64,000 nt of DNA, taken from Terrirubrum flagellatum. Its GTDB lineage: Bacteria; Pseudomonadota; Alphaproteobacteria; Rhizobiales; Beijerinckiaceae. The position numbers were made by a program, and so were the translations under genes. The stretch lies in assembly GCF_022059845.1 (NCBI RefSeq), contig NZ_CP091854.1, positions 124,001 to 188,000 of the forward strand. Reading direction: 5' to 3'. This document shows, one piece after another, positions 51,502-60,897 of the stretch. Below the pieces are notes generated by a model. That model saw only the letters and a list, made by a program, of their open reading frames with translations. It was not told the DNA's origin and searched no databases. Numbering within the stretch: position 1 is the first letter of the stretch; the number at the start of each line of letters is the position of its first letter.

Positions 51502-53298
51502 ATGACTCACGATCTCGATCTCGCCCCTATTGGAAACTGTTCGGTCAGTGCGCTGCTCGACCGGCAGGGCCGCTTCGTCTGGGCTTGCGCCCCGCGCGTC
51601 GACAGCGATCCCTTGTTTTCTAATCTTCTGAGCGGCGTCGCCGCGACCGATCCCAACGCGCGCGGCGTCTGGGCGATCGATGTCGAGAACGCCGCGACGA
51701 CGACGCAGAGCTATCTCCGCAACACGCCGATCTTGCGCACGGAGATCGTCGACAAGGATGGCGGCGCGGTCGAGATCATCGATTTCTGCCCGCGCTATCC
51801 GCAATGGGGACGCGTCTATCGACCGATCGCCTTCCTGAGGCGCGTGCGCGCCCTGCGCGGCAGCCCGCGCATCACGGTGCGGCTGAAACCGGCCGCGGAC
51901 TGGGGCGGCCGCGATGCGCCGACGACATCCGGCTCGAATCACATCCGCTATTCCTGCGCCGAACTGGTGCTGCGGCTGACGACGAATTGTCCCGCCTCGC
52001 ACATCCTCAATCAGCGCACCTTCCGGCTGGAGAAGCCGCTCGGATTCTTTTTCGGTCCGGACGAGCCGCTCAACGCCGACGTGCTCTCGACGATCGATCG
52101 CATGTTGTCGGAGACGGATTCCTACTGGCGGGAATGGGTGCGCACGCTGGCGACGCCGCTCGACTGGCAGGATGTCGTCATCCGCGCGGCGATCACGCTG
52201 AAGCTCTGCGCCTATGAGGAGACGGGCGCGATCGTCGCGGCGCTCACCACCTCGATCCCCGAAGCGCCGAACAGCGGCCGCAACTGGGATTATCGCTACT
52301 GTTGGGTTCGCGACGCCTATTATGTCGTGCAGGCGCTCAATCGACTCGGCGCAACAGATATTCTCGAAAATTATCTCGGCTATCTCCGCAATCTCGTGCA
52401 TTCCGCCAATGGCGGCCATATCCAGCCCGTTTATGGTGTGGGCTACGAGCCGGCGCTCACCGAGCGCATGATCGAGACGTTGCCGGGTTATCTCGGCATG
52501 GGCCCGGTGCGCGCCGGCAATCAGGCCTATGAGCATTATCAGCACGACGTTTACGGCCAGATCATTCTCTCCAACACGCAGGCCTTCTTCGATCAGCGCC
52601 TGCTGCGGCCCGCGACGATCTCGGATTTCGAGGCGCTGGAGAAGGTCGGCGATCGCGCCTATGCGCTGCACGATCAACCCGACGCGAGCCTCTGGGAGTT
52701 TCGCGGCCGCGCCGCGATCCACACCTATTCGGCGATCATGTGCTGGGCCGCCTGCGACCGTCTCGAGAACGCCGCGCGGGCGCTCGGCCTGATGGATCGC
52801 GCCGAACACTGGCGGGAACGCGCAGCGGAAGTCCGCGCGAAGATCGAGAGCAGCGCCTGGAACGAAAAGATCGGGCGTTACGCCGCGAGCTTCGGCGGCG
52901 ACGAGATCGACGCCAGCCTCCTGCAGCTCGTCGATCTCCGATTCCTGCCGCCTGACGATCCGCGCTATCTCGCCACGCTCGCCGCGATCGAGAAAGAGCT
53001 GAAGCACGGCGATTTTCTCTGGCGCTATAACAGGCCCGATGATTTCGGCGACCCTGAGACCGCGTTCAATGTCTGCACCTTCTGGTTCATCGAGGCGCTG
53101 CATCTCGCAGGCCGCGGCGAGGAGGCGCGCAAGCTGTTCGATTCGATGTTGAGTCGGCGCACGCAGGCGGGGCTTCTGTCGGAAGACATCAGCCTGACCG
53201 ATGGCAGGCTCTGGGGAAATTACCCCCAGACCTATTCGCTGGTCGGGCTGATCAATTGCGCCGTGCTGCTCAGCCGCCCGTGGAGCGCGGTGCGCTGA
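51502..53298 (+). CDS. Glycoside hydrolase family 15 protein (glucoamylase/trehalase type)
   Basis: A 598-residue cytoplasmic GH15 protein. The N-terminal beta-domain opens with [22 protein letters not shown], and the catalytic (alpha/alpha)6 barrel begins near residue 235 with the family block [16 protein letters not shown] (about 260). [16 protein letters not shown] and the C-terminal [21 protein letters not shown] follow the family. GH15 covers glucoamylases, glucodextranases and bacterial trehalases. It is convergent with otsA 15 bases away, so trehalose hydrolysis or turnover of a glucan linked to trehalose metabolism is plausible. No ribosome-binding site is evident before the ATG. Confidence 0.9.
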   Translation: MTHDLDLAPIGNCSVSALLDRQGRFVWACAPRVDSDPLFSNLLSGVAATDPNARGVWAIDVENAATTTQSYLRNTPILRTEIVDKDGGAVEIIDFCPRYPQWGRVYRPIAFLRRVRALRGSPRITVRLKPAADWGGRDAPTTSGSNHIRYSCAELVLRLTTNCPASHILNQRTFRLEKPLGFFFGPDEPLNADVLSTIDRMLSETDSYWREWVRTLATPLDWQDVVIRAAITLKLCAYEETGAIVAALTTSIPEAPNSGRNWDYRYCWVRDAYYVVQALNRLGATDILENYLGYLRNLVHSANGGHIQPVYGVGYEPALTERMIETLPGYLGMGPVRAGNQAYEHYQHDVYGQIILSNTQAFFDQRLLRPATISDFEALEKVGDRAYALHDQPDASLWEFRGRAAIHTYSAIMCWAACDRLENAARALGLMDRAEHWRERAAEVRAKIESSAWNEKIGRYAASFGGDEIDASLLQLVDLRFLPPDDPRYLATLAAIEKELKHGDFLWRYNRPDDFGDPETAFNVCTFWFIEALHLAGRGEEARKLFDSMLSRRTQAGLLSEDISLTDGRLWGNYPQTYSLVGLINCAVLLSRPWSAVR

Positions 53299-53313
53299 CG
53301 CGCTTCGTGGCGG

Positions 53314-54732
53314 TCACGCCGCGGGGCGCGACGCCGCCTCCGTCTCGAATTGCGGCTCCGGCGTCGCCAGCAGCGCGGTGACGAAACTGTCCCGCCAGGC
53401 GGTGACGTCATGCTGCTGCACACCATGCATCAGCGACTCCCAGCGCTGGCGCCGTTCGGCGAGTGGCATCGAGAGCGCGCGCCGCACCGCGTCCGCCACC
53501 TCCTCGCGGCTGAAGGGATTGACGATCAGCGCATCCTTCATTTGCGCGGCGGCGCCGGCGAATTCCGACAATACGAGAACGCCGGGATTGGCTGAATCCT
53601 GTGCGGCGACATATTCCTTGGCGACGAGATTCATGCCGTCGCGATGCGGAGTGACAAGGCCGACCCGCGCGGCGCGATAGATGCCGGCGAGCTCGTCGCG
53701 CCGATAGGAGCGATTGACATAACGAATCGGCACCCATTCGATTGTAGAGAAAGCGCCGTTGATGCGGCCCGACACCATGTCGAGTTTGGCGCGAATTTCC
53801 TGATAGGCTTCGACTTCATCGCGGCTCGGGGTTGCGATCTGCAGCAAAAAGATTTTTTCATGCAGCTCCGGGTTTTTCGTGAGCAGCTCTTCGTAAGCGA
53901 GAAAGCGGTCTTCGAGACCTTTGGAATAATCAAGCCGGTCGACGCCGACAATCATGTCGCGGCCGGCGCGGCTCTCCGTCATCTTGTCATAGACGCCGCG
54001 CGCGCGTTCGGACTCGATCGCATGCGCGAACTCCGCCGCGTCAATGCCGATCGGAAAGGCGCCGACCTTCGACTGCTTGCCGTTCAGATTGACCGTGCCG
54101 TCGGGCTCAAGCGTTCCGCCGGCGATATGCACGATGTAGTCCGTGAATGATTCGCGCGAATCCTCGGTCTGGAAGCCGATGAGATCATAGTCGAGGATCG
54201 CTTCGACAAGATGATCATGGCCGGGAAGGATGGTGAACAGACGCCGCGCCGGCCATGGAATATGAAGAAAGAAGCCGATGCGATTTTTCACGCCGCGACG
54301 CCGGAGTTCGCGCGCCAGCGGAATCAGGTGATAATCCTGCACCCAGATGAGATCGTCCGGCTCGATGAGAGGCAGCACGGTTTCAGCAAACCGCATATTG
54401 ACGCGCTCATAACCTTCGCTGAACGAACGGTCATATTGCGCGAGATCCATGCGAAAATGGAACAGCGGCCAGAGCGTGCGATTGGCGTAGCCGTTGTAAT
54501 ATTCCTGACGATCCTGTTCTTCGAGGTCCATGAGCGCGACGGTGACGCCGCCAATTCGCTGCATCGAGAGCTGACCGGTGAATGTCTCCGTCGTATGGCC
54601 GCTCCATCCGAACCACACGCCGGTATATTCGCGCAACGCCGCAGACAGAGCCATGGCGAGGCCGCCAGTCGTGCCGACGGCGGAATCTTCGGGCGGATTG
54701 ACCCGGTTGGAAATGACGATCAGGCGGCTCAA
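53314..54732 (-). CDS. otsA: Trehalose-6-phosphate synthase
   Basis: A 472-residue GT20 enzyme making trehalose 6-phosphate from UDP-glucose (or another NDP-glucose) and glucose 6-phosphate. Motifs: LIVISNRV at the start, the glycine loop [54 protein letters not shown] and [19 protein letters not shown] place the start at TTG 54732: it lies in a TTGA overlap with the otsB stop, has GGAG eight bases upstream and gives the standard N-terminus. An ATG at 54783 would extend 17 residues into otsB. It is co-transcribed with otsB from the stress-sigma promoter. Confidence 0.92.
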   Translation of the reverse strand: MSRLIVISNRVNPPEDSAVGTTGGLAMALSAALREYTGVWFGWSGHTTETFTGQLSMQRIGGVTVALMDLEEQDRQEYYNGYANRTLWPLFHFRMDLAQYDRSFSEGYERVNMRFAETVLPLIEPDDLIWVQDYHLIPLARELRRRGVKNRIGFFLHIPWPARRLFTILPGHDHLVEAILDYDLIGFQTEDSRESFTDYIVHIAGGTLEPDGTVNLNGKQSKVGAFPIGIDAAEFAHAIESERARGVYDKMTESRAGRDMIVGVDRLDYSKGLEDRFLAYEELLTKNPELHEKIFLLQIATPSRDEVEAYQEIRAKLDMVSGRINGAFSTIEWVPIRYVNRSYRRDELAGIYRAARVGLVTPHRDGMNLVAKEYVAAQDSANPGVLVLSEFAGAAAQMKDALIVNPFSREEVADAVRRALSMPLAERRQRWESLMHGVQQHDVTAWRDSFVTALLATPEPQFETEAASRPAA

Positions 54733-55535
54733 CGCATCAGCTCCATGTGGAAGGTTTGATTTTCGGCGCTCTGTTCGAGCCACGCGATGACGGCGTCGAC
54801 ATCGGAAAGCCGCGCATGCGCGAGCGTATTCTGGCGCGAGCCGACGATAATTCCGACGCCGCCCATGGCGATCGCTGCGGCGAAGCCTTTTTCATCGGTC
54901 AAATCATCGCCGATGAAGACCGGGATGGCGCCGCGAAAGGGCGCTTCGGCCATGAACGTCTTGACCGCATCGCCCTTGTCGCGTCCCGGCGTCAGGAGCT
55001 CGACGACCATCGATCCTTCCTGCAAATGCAAACCGCAAGCGTCCGCGACATGCACGGCGATCTGGCGCGCGAGCGGGCCGATCTCGGGATTCTTGCGATA
55101 GTGCAGCGCGACGCTCAACGGCTTGACTTCGAGCACCACGCCCTGATGCGCGCGCGTGAAACTGGCGAAGAGATCAACGGCCTGCGGCAACGAACTGTGA
55201 CCGGGCGTCTCGCGCACATGTCCGTAACGATCGCGCCATTGCAGACCATGCACGCCCGCGACCGTCATGATGGCGCGTTCGAGAATCCGGTCGATCTCAT
55301 CGATCGAGCGCCCGCTGATCACTGCCAGACGTTCGTTCAGGATTTCATTGAGCCGGAGAAGCAGATTGGTCCGCCGCGGCGTGGGAACGACGGCCTGCGG
55401 CGTGGCCGCGAATGGCGCCAGCGTGCCGTCGAGATCGAGAAACAGCGCGCAATTCGCGACTTTCAGCGTCAGATGAGACGCCTGTTTCTCTTCATCGTCC
55501 TGTTGTTTTTGACTGGCTTGTTCGAGCACGGACAT
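54729..55535 (-). CDS. otsB: Trehalose-6-phosphate phosphatase
   Basis: A 268-residue HAD-family phosphatase that releases trehalose. HAD motif 1 is FLDLDGTLAPF (nucleophile Asp near residue 34), motif 2 LAVISGRSIDEI, motif 3 GRDKGDAVKTF and motif 4 FIGDDLTDEKGF. The annotated ATG 55535 has GAGG only one base upstream; GTG 55529 would give ideal spacing and lose two residues. The gene precedes otsA with overlapping stop and start. The promoter at 55551-55575 leaves a very short leader. Trehalose is the expected osmotic and desiccation protectant. Confidence 0.93.
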   Translation of the reverse strand: MSVLEQASQKQQDDEEKQASHLTLKVANCALFLDLDGTLAPFAATPQAVVPTPRRTNLLLRLNEILNERLAVISGRSIDEIDRILERAIMTVAGVHGLQWRDRYGHVRETPGHSSLPQAVDLFASFTRAHQGVVLEVKPLSVALHYRKNPEIGPLARQIAVHVADACGLHLQEGSMVVELLTPGRDKGDAVKTFMAEAPFRGAIPVFIGDDLTDEKGFAAAIAMGGVGIIVGSRQNTLAHARLSDVDAVIAWLEQSAENQTFHMELMR

Positions 55536-55550
55536 ACCTCGGTTGGAGGA

Positions 55551-55575
55551 AACGTCCGAAATGAGGGAAAGTTCC
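55551..55575 (-). promoter_or_regulatory. EcfG-type (general stress response sigma) promoter of otsBA
   Basis: On the minus strand GGAAC (55575-55571), a 16-base spacer and CGTT (55554-55551) match the alphaproteobacterial EcfG consensus GGAAC-N16/17-CGTT exactly. It lies 16 bases upstream of the otsB start. The -35 element is inside a palindrome GAGGGAA-AG-TTCCCTC (55563-55578), possibly a second control site. Confidence 0.82.
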
Positions 55576-55579
55576 CTCA

Positions 55580-55986
55580 GAGCGAAAAATATCTGCGCGC
55601 GGTTATGATGACAGTCCTATTTATCGCACGCTTGATGGCAAGAATTTGATCGCGAGAATTCGCCGCTGAAAGAGATCATGCGCGACGGATCGCGTGGGCG
55701 CAACAATCAAAGCCGTGATTCAAACCCATGGCGGCTTCGAATCGGCGCCGTTTTCACGAGCGAAACGCGGCCGCCATTATGCGATCTTTATGACGTTTCG
55801 CTTCAGGCGGCATGGAAATCCTATGATCACGCGCCTTATGTGATTGGCGCACAAATCTCCGGAGGCGCGTGCGGTCAGGATCATGAACATGCGTTTTCTT
55901 CTCTGGCTCAACGCCCTGATGTCGCGGAATCTCCGCGCGCATGGACGCTCTCTCGCCTGTCCGGCACGTAAATACGCGATGCGCCA
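55580..55986. other. Intergenic stretch upstream of otsBA
   Basis: About 400 bases between the otsB promoter and the dispersed repeat. A 97-codon frame at 55678-55971 on the plus strand has no ribosome-binding site and biased, repeat-like composition, so I do not call it. I see no RNA gene or promoter here. Confidence 0.4.
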
Positions 55987-56123
55987 GATCACGCCGCATT
56001 TTGATTGAATTAATCAAAATGCGGGAACGTGATCGATTCCCAAAGTTTGGAGCATGGCTCTCGCGGAGCGAACGCTTGCGTTCGTCCGGAAAACCGGTTC
56101 CCACTTTTTCGCGCCATGCTCTA
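55987..56123. repeat. Dispersed two-hairpin repeat, copy 2
   Basis: Second copy of the element at 31243-31356. Hairpin A nests GATCACG/CGTGATC around CCGCATTTTGATT/AATCAAAATGCGG; hairpin B starts at GAGCATGGC (56050) and ends at GCCATGCTCTA (56123), with AAAACCGGTTCCCACTTTTT between. Relative to copy 1, hairpin B has an extra internal stem (CGAACGC/GCGTTCG). The end overlaps the TAG stop of the minus-strand gene. Confidence 0.88.
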
Positions 56124-56417
56124 GCGTTTGCGCCGCGCCTTGATGCGCGCGATCGTCTCCGCATCGTCAGGCTGGATGTGACGGCCGCGCTCCATGATCT
56201 CGAGCGAATATTCCTCGTAGGTGAGGCCGGCTTTCTCGGCCTTCTCCAAACGGAAGAGCTGGATGTCGCGCGGCTTGCGCCATGCGGCGCGATGGGCGCG
56301 CCGCCAGCAGACATAGCGGTAGATATGTCCCTCGCCCCAGGGCGGGCCTTCATAATCGTCCAGCGCCGGGCCGCCATTGTGCCCTGACGCCGGCGGCGGG
56401 ACTTGCGCGTCGTCCAT
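56121..56417 (-). CDS. Small hypothetical protein with HNGGPALDD motif
   Basis: A 98-residue protein: MDDAQVPPPASGHNGGPALDD, then EGPPWGEGHIYRYVCWRRAHRAAW, LFRLEKAEKAGLTYEEYSLEIMERG and a basic tail ending RRKR. GGAGA lies upstream of the ATG at 56417. The HNGGP-x-LDD start and WG-x-GH segment recur in short alphaproteobacterial and phage-associated proteins, but I know no function. The basic C-terminus and Trp/Arg-rich middle could bind nucleic acid. The stop codon falls in the terminal bases of a dispersed repeat. Confidence 0.7.
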   Translation of the reverse strand: MDDAQVPPPASGHNGGPALDDYEGPPWGEGHIYRYVCWRRAHRAAWRKPRDIQLFRLEKAEKAGLTYEEYSLEIMERGRHIQPDDAETIARIKARRKR

Positions 56418-56645
56418 GAATTCTCCGTGCGAAGCGACGGCATCGTGCGGCGCGCTGATTCTGCACACAAGCGCCAAGCCCGCGCATTTGCGCTGTGGCA
56501 GGGCCGATTCCACGACATGGCGCGGCGCAAGGGGCGTTCGCGGGCGCTACGCATATTTCCGGAGTCGGATGCAGGCATGATGAAAACGGCGGGGATCGCC
56601 TGATATCGGGCTCTGGCGCCGCGATCCGCCCGCCCCGGGGCCGAA

Positions 56646-56687
56646 TGAACCTGGTTTACGAAACCTCTATTTAAACTTTGAGGTTCA
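56646..56687. promoter_or_regulatory. Overlapping inverted repeats upstream of the LivK-type gene
   Basis: TGAACCT (56646-56652) pairs with AGGTTCA (56681-56687), and AACCTC (56662-56667) pairs with GAGGTT (56680-56685) around an A/T-rich centre (TATTTAAACTTT). It is 30 bases before the binding-protein ATG and could be an operator or 5'-UTR hairpin. Confidence 0.4.
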
Positions 56688-56717
56688 AAAACGGGAGATT
56701 GGAGATCCGGGGTTGCG

Positions 56718-57896
56718 ATGCGGAGGAAAGCGCTGATCGCCGCGATGCTCGGCTTCGTAACAGCGGGGCTCTGCGCGATCGCGACCGCCGCAGCGGAAAC
56801 CGGCGTGAGCGCCGACAGGATCCTGTTCGGTCAGGCGGCCGTCATGGAGGGGCCGGCCTCTTCCCTCGGCAAGGGGATGCAGGAGGGCCTCCTGGCCGCC
56901 TTCGCCGAAGCGAACCGACGCGGCGGCGTGAAGGGGCGAAAGCTCGATCTGCTGAGCCGTGACGACGGTTATGAGCCCAAGCTGTCGATCGAGGCGACGC
57001 ACAGGCTGCTCGATGACGACAAGGTCTTCGCGCTGATCGGTCCCGTCGGCACGCCGACATCCGCCGCGACGCAACCTGTGGCCGCCGAAGCGGGCGCGCC
57101 TTTCATCGGCGCTTTCACCGGCGCCGAAGTGCTGCGTCAGCAAGATAAGACCAACGTCGTCAATATTCGCGCGTCCTATTTTCAGGAAACTGAAACGATG
57201 GTCGAGCGGCTGACGAAGGATCTTGGCGTCACGCGCATCGCAGTCTTCTATCAGGACGATGCGTTCGGCCGGGCTGGCCTCGCCGGCGCGCAGCGCGCGC
57301 TCGAGCGCCGCAAGATGAATCTCGTCGCGGAAGGCTCCTATCAGCGCAACACGACAGCGGTGAAGCGCGCCCTGCTCGATGTCAGGCGTGGGCGACCGGA
57401 AGCGGTGATCATGGTCGGCGCCTACAAGCCCTGCGCCGAGTTCATCCGGCTGGCGCGCCGCCTGGAGATGGATGCGGTGTTCGTCAACATCTCTTTCGTC
57501 GGCAGCGACGCTCTTGCGGCGGAGCTTGGCCGCGATGGCGCTGGCGTGGTGATCACGCAAGTCGCGCCGTTCCCGGGCGATGCAAAAGTTCCCATTGTCG
57601 CGCAGTATCGCGCCGCTCTCGCCGCAGCCAATCCCGCGGCGAAGCCCGGATTTGTTTCGCTTGAAGGCTATATCGTCGGCCGCGCCACGATCGCCGCGCT
57701 GGAGAGCATCGCCGGAGAGCCCGATCGCAAGACGCTCCTGAGCGCGTTCGCGAATATGCGGAATTTCGATCTCGCCGGCCTGAAGCTGACATTCGGACCG
57801 CAGCGCAATCAGGGGATGGACCAGGTCTTTCTGACCGTGATCGACGCGGACGGCGCGTTGCGGCCCGTGACGTCGTTGAAGCGGGCGGGCGAATGA
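56718..57896 (+). CDS. Periplasmic binding protein, branched-chain amino acid (LivK) type
   Basis: A 392-residue type I periplasmic binding protein with Sec signal peptide ([22 protein letters not shown]). The two-lobe fold shows [62 protein letters not shown] and [19 protein letters not shown]. No permease or ATPase gene accompanies it. Instead the stop overlaps (ATGA) the start of a chemoreceptor gene, so both products are made together. A role as ligand-presenting partner of that receptor, rather than a transporter component, is the best inference. The ligand may be an amino acid, amide or aromatic acid. Confidence 0.9.
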   Translation: MRRKALIAAMLGFVTAGLCAIATAAAETGVSADRILFGQAAVMEGPASSLGKGMQEGLLAAFAEANRRGGVKGRKLDLLSRDDGYEPKLSIEATHRLLDDDKVFALIGPVGTPTSAATQPVAAEAGAPFIGAFTGAEVLRQQDKTNVVNIRASYFQETETMVERLTKDLGVTRIAVFYQDDAFGRAGLAGAQRALERRKMNLVAEGSYQRNTTAVKRALLDVRRGRPEAVIMVGAYKPCAEFIRLARRLEMDAVFVNISFVGSDALAAELGRDGAGVVITQVAPFPGDAKVPIVAQYRAALAAANPAAKPGFVSLEGYIVGRATIAALESIAGEPDRKTLLSAFANMRNFDLAGLKLTFGPQRNQGMDQVFLTVIDADGALRPVTSLKRAGE

Positions 57897-60064
57897 CGTT
57901 GCAAGAGCCCGTCGCGGAGGGACAAGCGACTCGCGGAGCGAAGACGATTGGCGTCGGCATTCGCGGAACGCTGACGATCGCCTTCTCGATCGTCGCAGTT
58001 CTGACGCTGGTCGCCACCGCCGTCGCCCTGTTCTCGTTTCAGCGCATCAATCAGGCTTTCGAGCGCGTATCCGACGATGGCATTAAGGCGATCACGAGCT
58101 CGCTCGATCTCGCGCGCCGCGCCGCCGAAATCACATCCGCCGCGCCAAGCCTCATCAGCGCGCCGTCGTCGAATGACGTGGCGGCGATCCGCCGCTCACT
58201 GGAAGCATGGCGCGGGGCCGCGGCGGAATCGTTGACGCGGCTCGATGGCACCTCCATTGGCCGCGGCGCCGTCCGCGATCTCAGCGCCTATTTGCGCGCG
58301 CTCGACGAGAACATGGGAGCGCTCGCGCCCGTCGTGGAGACGCGGCTCACAACGATGGCGACCCGCGAGCGGATGTCAGTCGCCGCGGCCGAAGCGCATG
58401 AGCGCCTGTCGGCGGAGATGGCGACGCTGATCGACGACGCGTCTTTCAAGCTGCTGTTCAATCTGGAAGACCCGACGCGCCGCCCGCCGGGCAACGCGGC
58501 GCTGGCGTCGAAGCTGGTCGAGAGCGACGGTCGCTCGCTGCTCGATCTGATGGATGTTCGCGCCGAGGCCAACCTTGTGCTGGGCCTGTTGTCGGAAGCC
58601 TCTCTCGCGCCACGCGCCGAGCTGCTGGCGCCGCTGCAGGATCGCTTTCTGGCGAGCAGCGTGCGGGCCCGCAAGGCCGCGGCGCAGATCGATTCCGCGC
58701 CGCGCGTTCGCGCCCGCCTTGAGGAGCTGCTGAAATATGGCGAGGGCGCCGACAGCGTCTTTGCGCTGCGGCGGCGCGAGCTCGCCTCGACAGCCGAGGG
58801 GCTTGCGCTGGTGCAGACGACGCGGGCGGCGGCGGGGCGCGTGTCGGATGAAGTGAGCCGCTTCGTCGATCTCGCGCGCGGCAATGCGGAGCGCGCGATC
58901 GCTTCTTCGGAAGACACCATCTCCTCGGCGCGCAATCTGCTGATCATCCTGACGCTGCTGAGCTTCCTGTCTGCTGTCGGGCTCGGCTGGCTCTATGTCG
59001 GACGCAGGGTCGCGAGACGGCTTGGCGCGCTCAACCATTCCATGATGGCGCTGGCGTCAGGCGATCTCGATGCGCCGATCGATCTGCGCGGCCGCGACGA
59101 GATATCGAGCATGGCGAAAGCCGTGGAGGTCTTCCGTAGCAACGGGCGAATCGCGCGCGAACTTGGCGCGGAGCAATTGGGCGCCCAGGCCGAACGGGAG
59201 CGGCGTCATCAGGCGATCGAGCGCCATATCGGCGAGTTCGACGGGAAAGTGCTCGCCTTGCTGCGCACGCTCGCCTCTTCGTCGGAAAACATGCGGGCGA
59301 CGGCCGGCGCCATGACGGCGACCGCGGAAGAGGCGACCCATCAGGCGTCGTCGGTCACGGCGGGCTTCGGCGACGCCATGTCGAACGCTCAAAACGTCGC
59401 GGCGGCGGCGGAAGAAATGTCGATGACCATCTCCGACATCGGTGGAAAGATCGCCATCGCATCGGAAGTCGCGGGCGCGGCGGTCGCTGAATCCAAGCGC
59501 ACGGACGGCATTGTTCGCGGCCTGTCGGAATCGGCGTCGCGGATCGGCGATATTGTCGAACTCATTCACACGATCGCGGCGCAGACCAATCTGCTGGCGC
59601 TCAACGCCACGATCGAGGCGGCGCGCGCTGGCGACGCCGGCAGGGGATTTGCAATCGTGGCGCAGGAGGTCAAGGCGCTGGCGCATCAGACGGCGCGCGC
59701 GACCGAGGACATTTCCACCCAGATCGCCGAAATCAGGGGATCGACGCTCAGCGCGGTCGACGCCATCAAGGGCATCGGCGACACGATCCAGCGCATCAAT
59801 CAAATCTCGATCGCGATTTCGTCGGCGATGTCCGAACAGAAAGCCGCGACCAACGAGATCGCGCTCAGGACGCAACAGACCGCGGACGGAACGCGGCAGG
59901 CGCATGACCGCATGGCGCATGTCAATGAAGCGGCGCGACGGGCCGGCGTCGTCTCCAACGAAGTCATGACCGCCGCGGCCGCGCTCGACGCCGAATCGGG
60001 CGAGTTGCGCGCGACGGTCGATCTGTTCCTCGGCCAGATCAGGAGCGTCAGCGCCGGGCGCTAG
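57893..60064 (+). CDS. Methyl-accepting chemotaxis protein
   Basis: A 723-residue chemoreceptor. TM1 spans about residues 27-49 ([21 protein letters not shown]), a long all-helical periplasmic domain follows (about 50-346), TM2 is near 348-367 ([20 protein letters not shown]), then a HAMP domain ([19 protein letters not shown]). The signalling hairpin tip is [22 protein letters not shown], with [22 protein letters not shown] after it. No C-terminal CheR/CheB-binding pentapeptide is seen. The 300-residue helical sensor has no recognised small-molecule pocket, consistent with sensing through the coupled binding protein encoded immediately upstream. Confidence 0.93.
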   Translation: MTLQEPVAEGQATRGAKTIGVGIRGTLTIAFSIVAVLTLVATAVALFSFQRINQAFERVSDDGIKAITSSLDLARRAAEITSAAPSLISAPSSNDVAAIRRSLEAWRGAAAESLTRLDGTSIGRGAVRDLSAYLRALDENMGALAPVVETRLTTMATRERMSVAAAEAHERLSAEMATLIDDASFKLLFNLEDPTRRPPGNAALASKLVESDGRSLLDLMDVRAEANLVLGLLSEASLAPRAELLAPLQDRFLASSVRARKAAAQIDSAPRVRARLEELLKYGEGADSVFALRRRELASTAEGLALVQTTRAAAGRVSDEVSRFVDLARGNAERAIASSEDTISSARNLLIILTLLSFLSAVGLGWLYVGRRVARRLGALNHSMMALASGDLDAPIDLRGRDEISSMAKAVEVFRSNGRIARELGAEQLGAQAERERRHQAIERHIGEFDGKVLALLRTLASSSENMRATAGAMTATAEEATHQASSVTAGFGDAMSNAQNVAAAAEEMSMTISDIGGKIAIASEVAGAAVAESKRTDGIVRGLSESASRIGDIVELIHTIAAQTNLLALNATIEAARAGDAGRGFAIVAQEVKALAHQTARATEDISTQIAEIRGSTLSAVDAIKGIGDTIQRINQISIAISSAMSEQKAATNEIALRTQQTADGTRQAHDRMAHVNEAARRAGVVSNEVMTAAAALDAESGELRATVDLFLGQIRSVSAGR

Positions 60065-60090
60065 CGCCTGAGCAGCGCCTCGCGCCAGCC

Positions 60091-60657
60091 TTATGTCAGA
60101 AGCGACACCAGCCATTCCGGATGGATGCTCCAGCCGAGGAAGCCCGCAAACACCATGACGATTCCGGCTGCGCCGCAGAACCAGCCGAATATCATCACGG
60201 GCCAGACCTCGACCAGCACCGCGACCGCCGACACCGCGATGGCGACGGAGAGAAACGCGTCGGCCATATCGAACTGATCGTCGCGGAAGCTCAGCTTCTC
60301 GATCATCGGCTTGAACTCGCGCGCTTTCTTCAACAGTTCTTCGGCGCGCGCGCTCAGGCGCTTCTGATCCGCTTCGGCCGTCGCCATCTCCGCTTTCAGC
60401 GCATCGTTTGTGGCGCCGCCGGCTTCCTGCACCTTGAACAGCGATATCTTCATCTCGGCGAGCGAGACGCGCGTGCGCATCGTGTCATATTCAAGCCAGG
60501 TGTCGACTTCGTCGGTCTTCGCCTGCTGCATCGCCTGCACGATGTTGTCGTCCTTGATCTTGGCGACGGCGATGAACACCGACAGCAGCACCACGGTCAG
60601 CGCGGCAAGATTGGTCAATGTCCGGCTTTTCGCTTCGGCCTTCACCTCGACTTCCAT
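60091..60657 (-). CDS. DUF4337 domain-containing membrane protein
   Basis: A 188-residue membrane protein of the DUF4337 family. One helix near the N-terminus (LTNLAALTVVLLSVFIAVAKI), a coiled-coil cytoplasmic or periplasmic stretch (about 60-120, EMATAEADQKRLSARAEELLKKA), and two C-terminal helices (FLSVAIAVSAVAVLVEVWPV and IFGWFCGAAGIVMVFAGFLG). Function is unknown in the family. It is convergent with the chemoreceptor gene. A GGGGGG tract before the ATG serves as ribosome-binding site. Confidence 0.88.
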   Translation of the reverse strand: MEVEVKAEAKSRTLTNLAALTVVLLSVFIAVAKIKDDNIVQAMQQAKTDEVDTWLEYDTMRTRVSLAEMKISLFKVQEAGGATNDALKAEMATAEADQKRLSARAEELLKKAREFKPMIEKLSFRDDQFDMADAFLSVAIAVSAVAVLVEVWPVMIFGWFCGAAGIVMVFAGFLGWSIHPEWLVSLLT

Positions 60658-60786
60658 TGCGTTCCCCCCGTTCTGCGACTCACGCCTGTTTGCGATGCTG
60701 CACGCTTCGGCCGGCGCGCCAAGCGGGCGCGTCAGGATGCCGCTTCACGGAGGGGGAGTTGACTTTGCGGCCGGTCGGCGGAATTA

Positions 60787-60802
60787 GTAACCGAACGGTT
60801 AC
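60787..60802. promoter_or_regulatory. 16-bp palindrome, candidate repressor operator
   Basis: GTAACCGAACGGTTAC is a perfect palindrome with 7-base arms and AA centre, located 95 bases ahead of the sugar-binding protein ATG and 129 bases ahead of the divergent DUF4337 gene. Spacing and arm length are those of TetR-type operators. No cognate regulator gene is adjacent in the window. Confidence 0.5.
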
Positions 60803-60897
60803 ATCGGCAGCCGGCGCCTGACATGACGGGCGCTCAGCCAACGAAAAGAACAGACGCAGGCGACAACGTATCGCCCGCCAGACCAGGGAGAACGGCC

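Noticed and set aside
55678-55971. 97-codon plus-strand frame in the gap upstream of otsBA
   Set aside because: No ribosome-binding site, no recognisable motif, and position between a promoter and a dispersed repeat.
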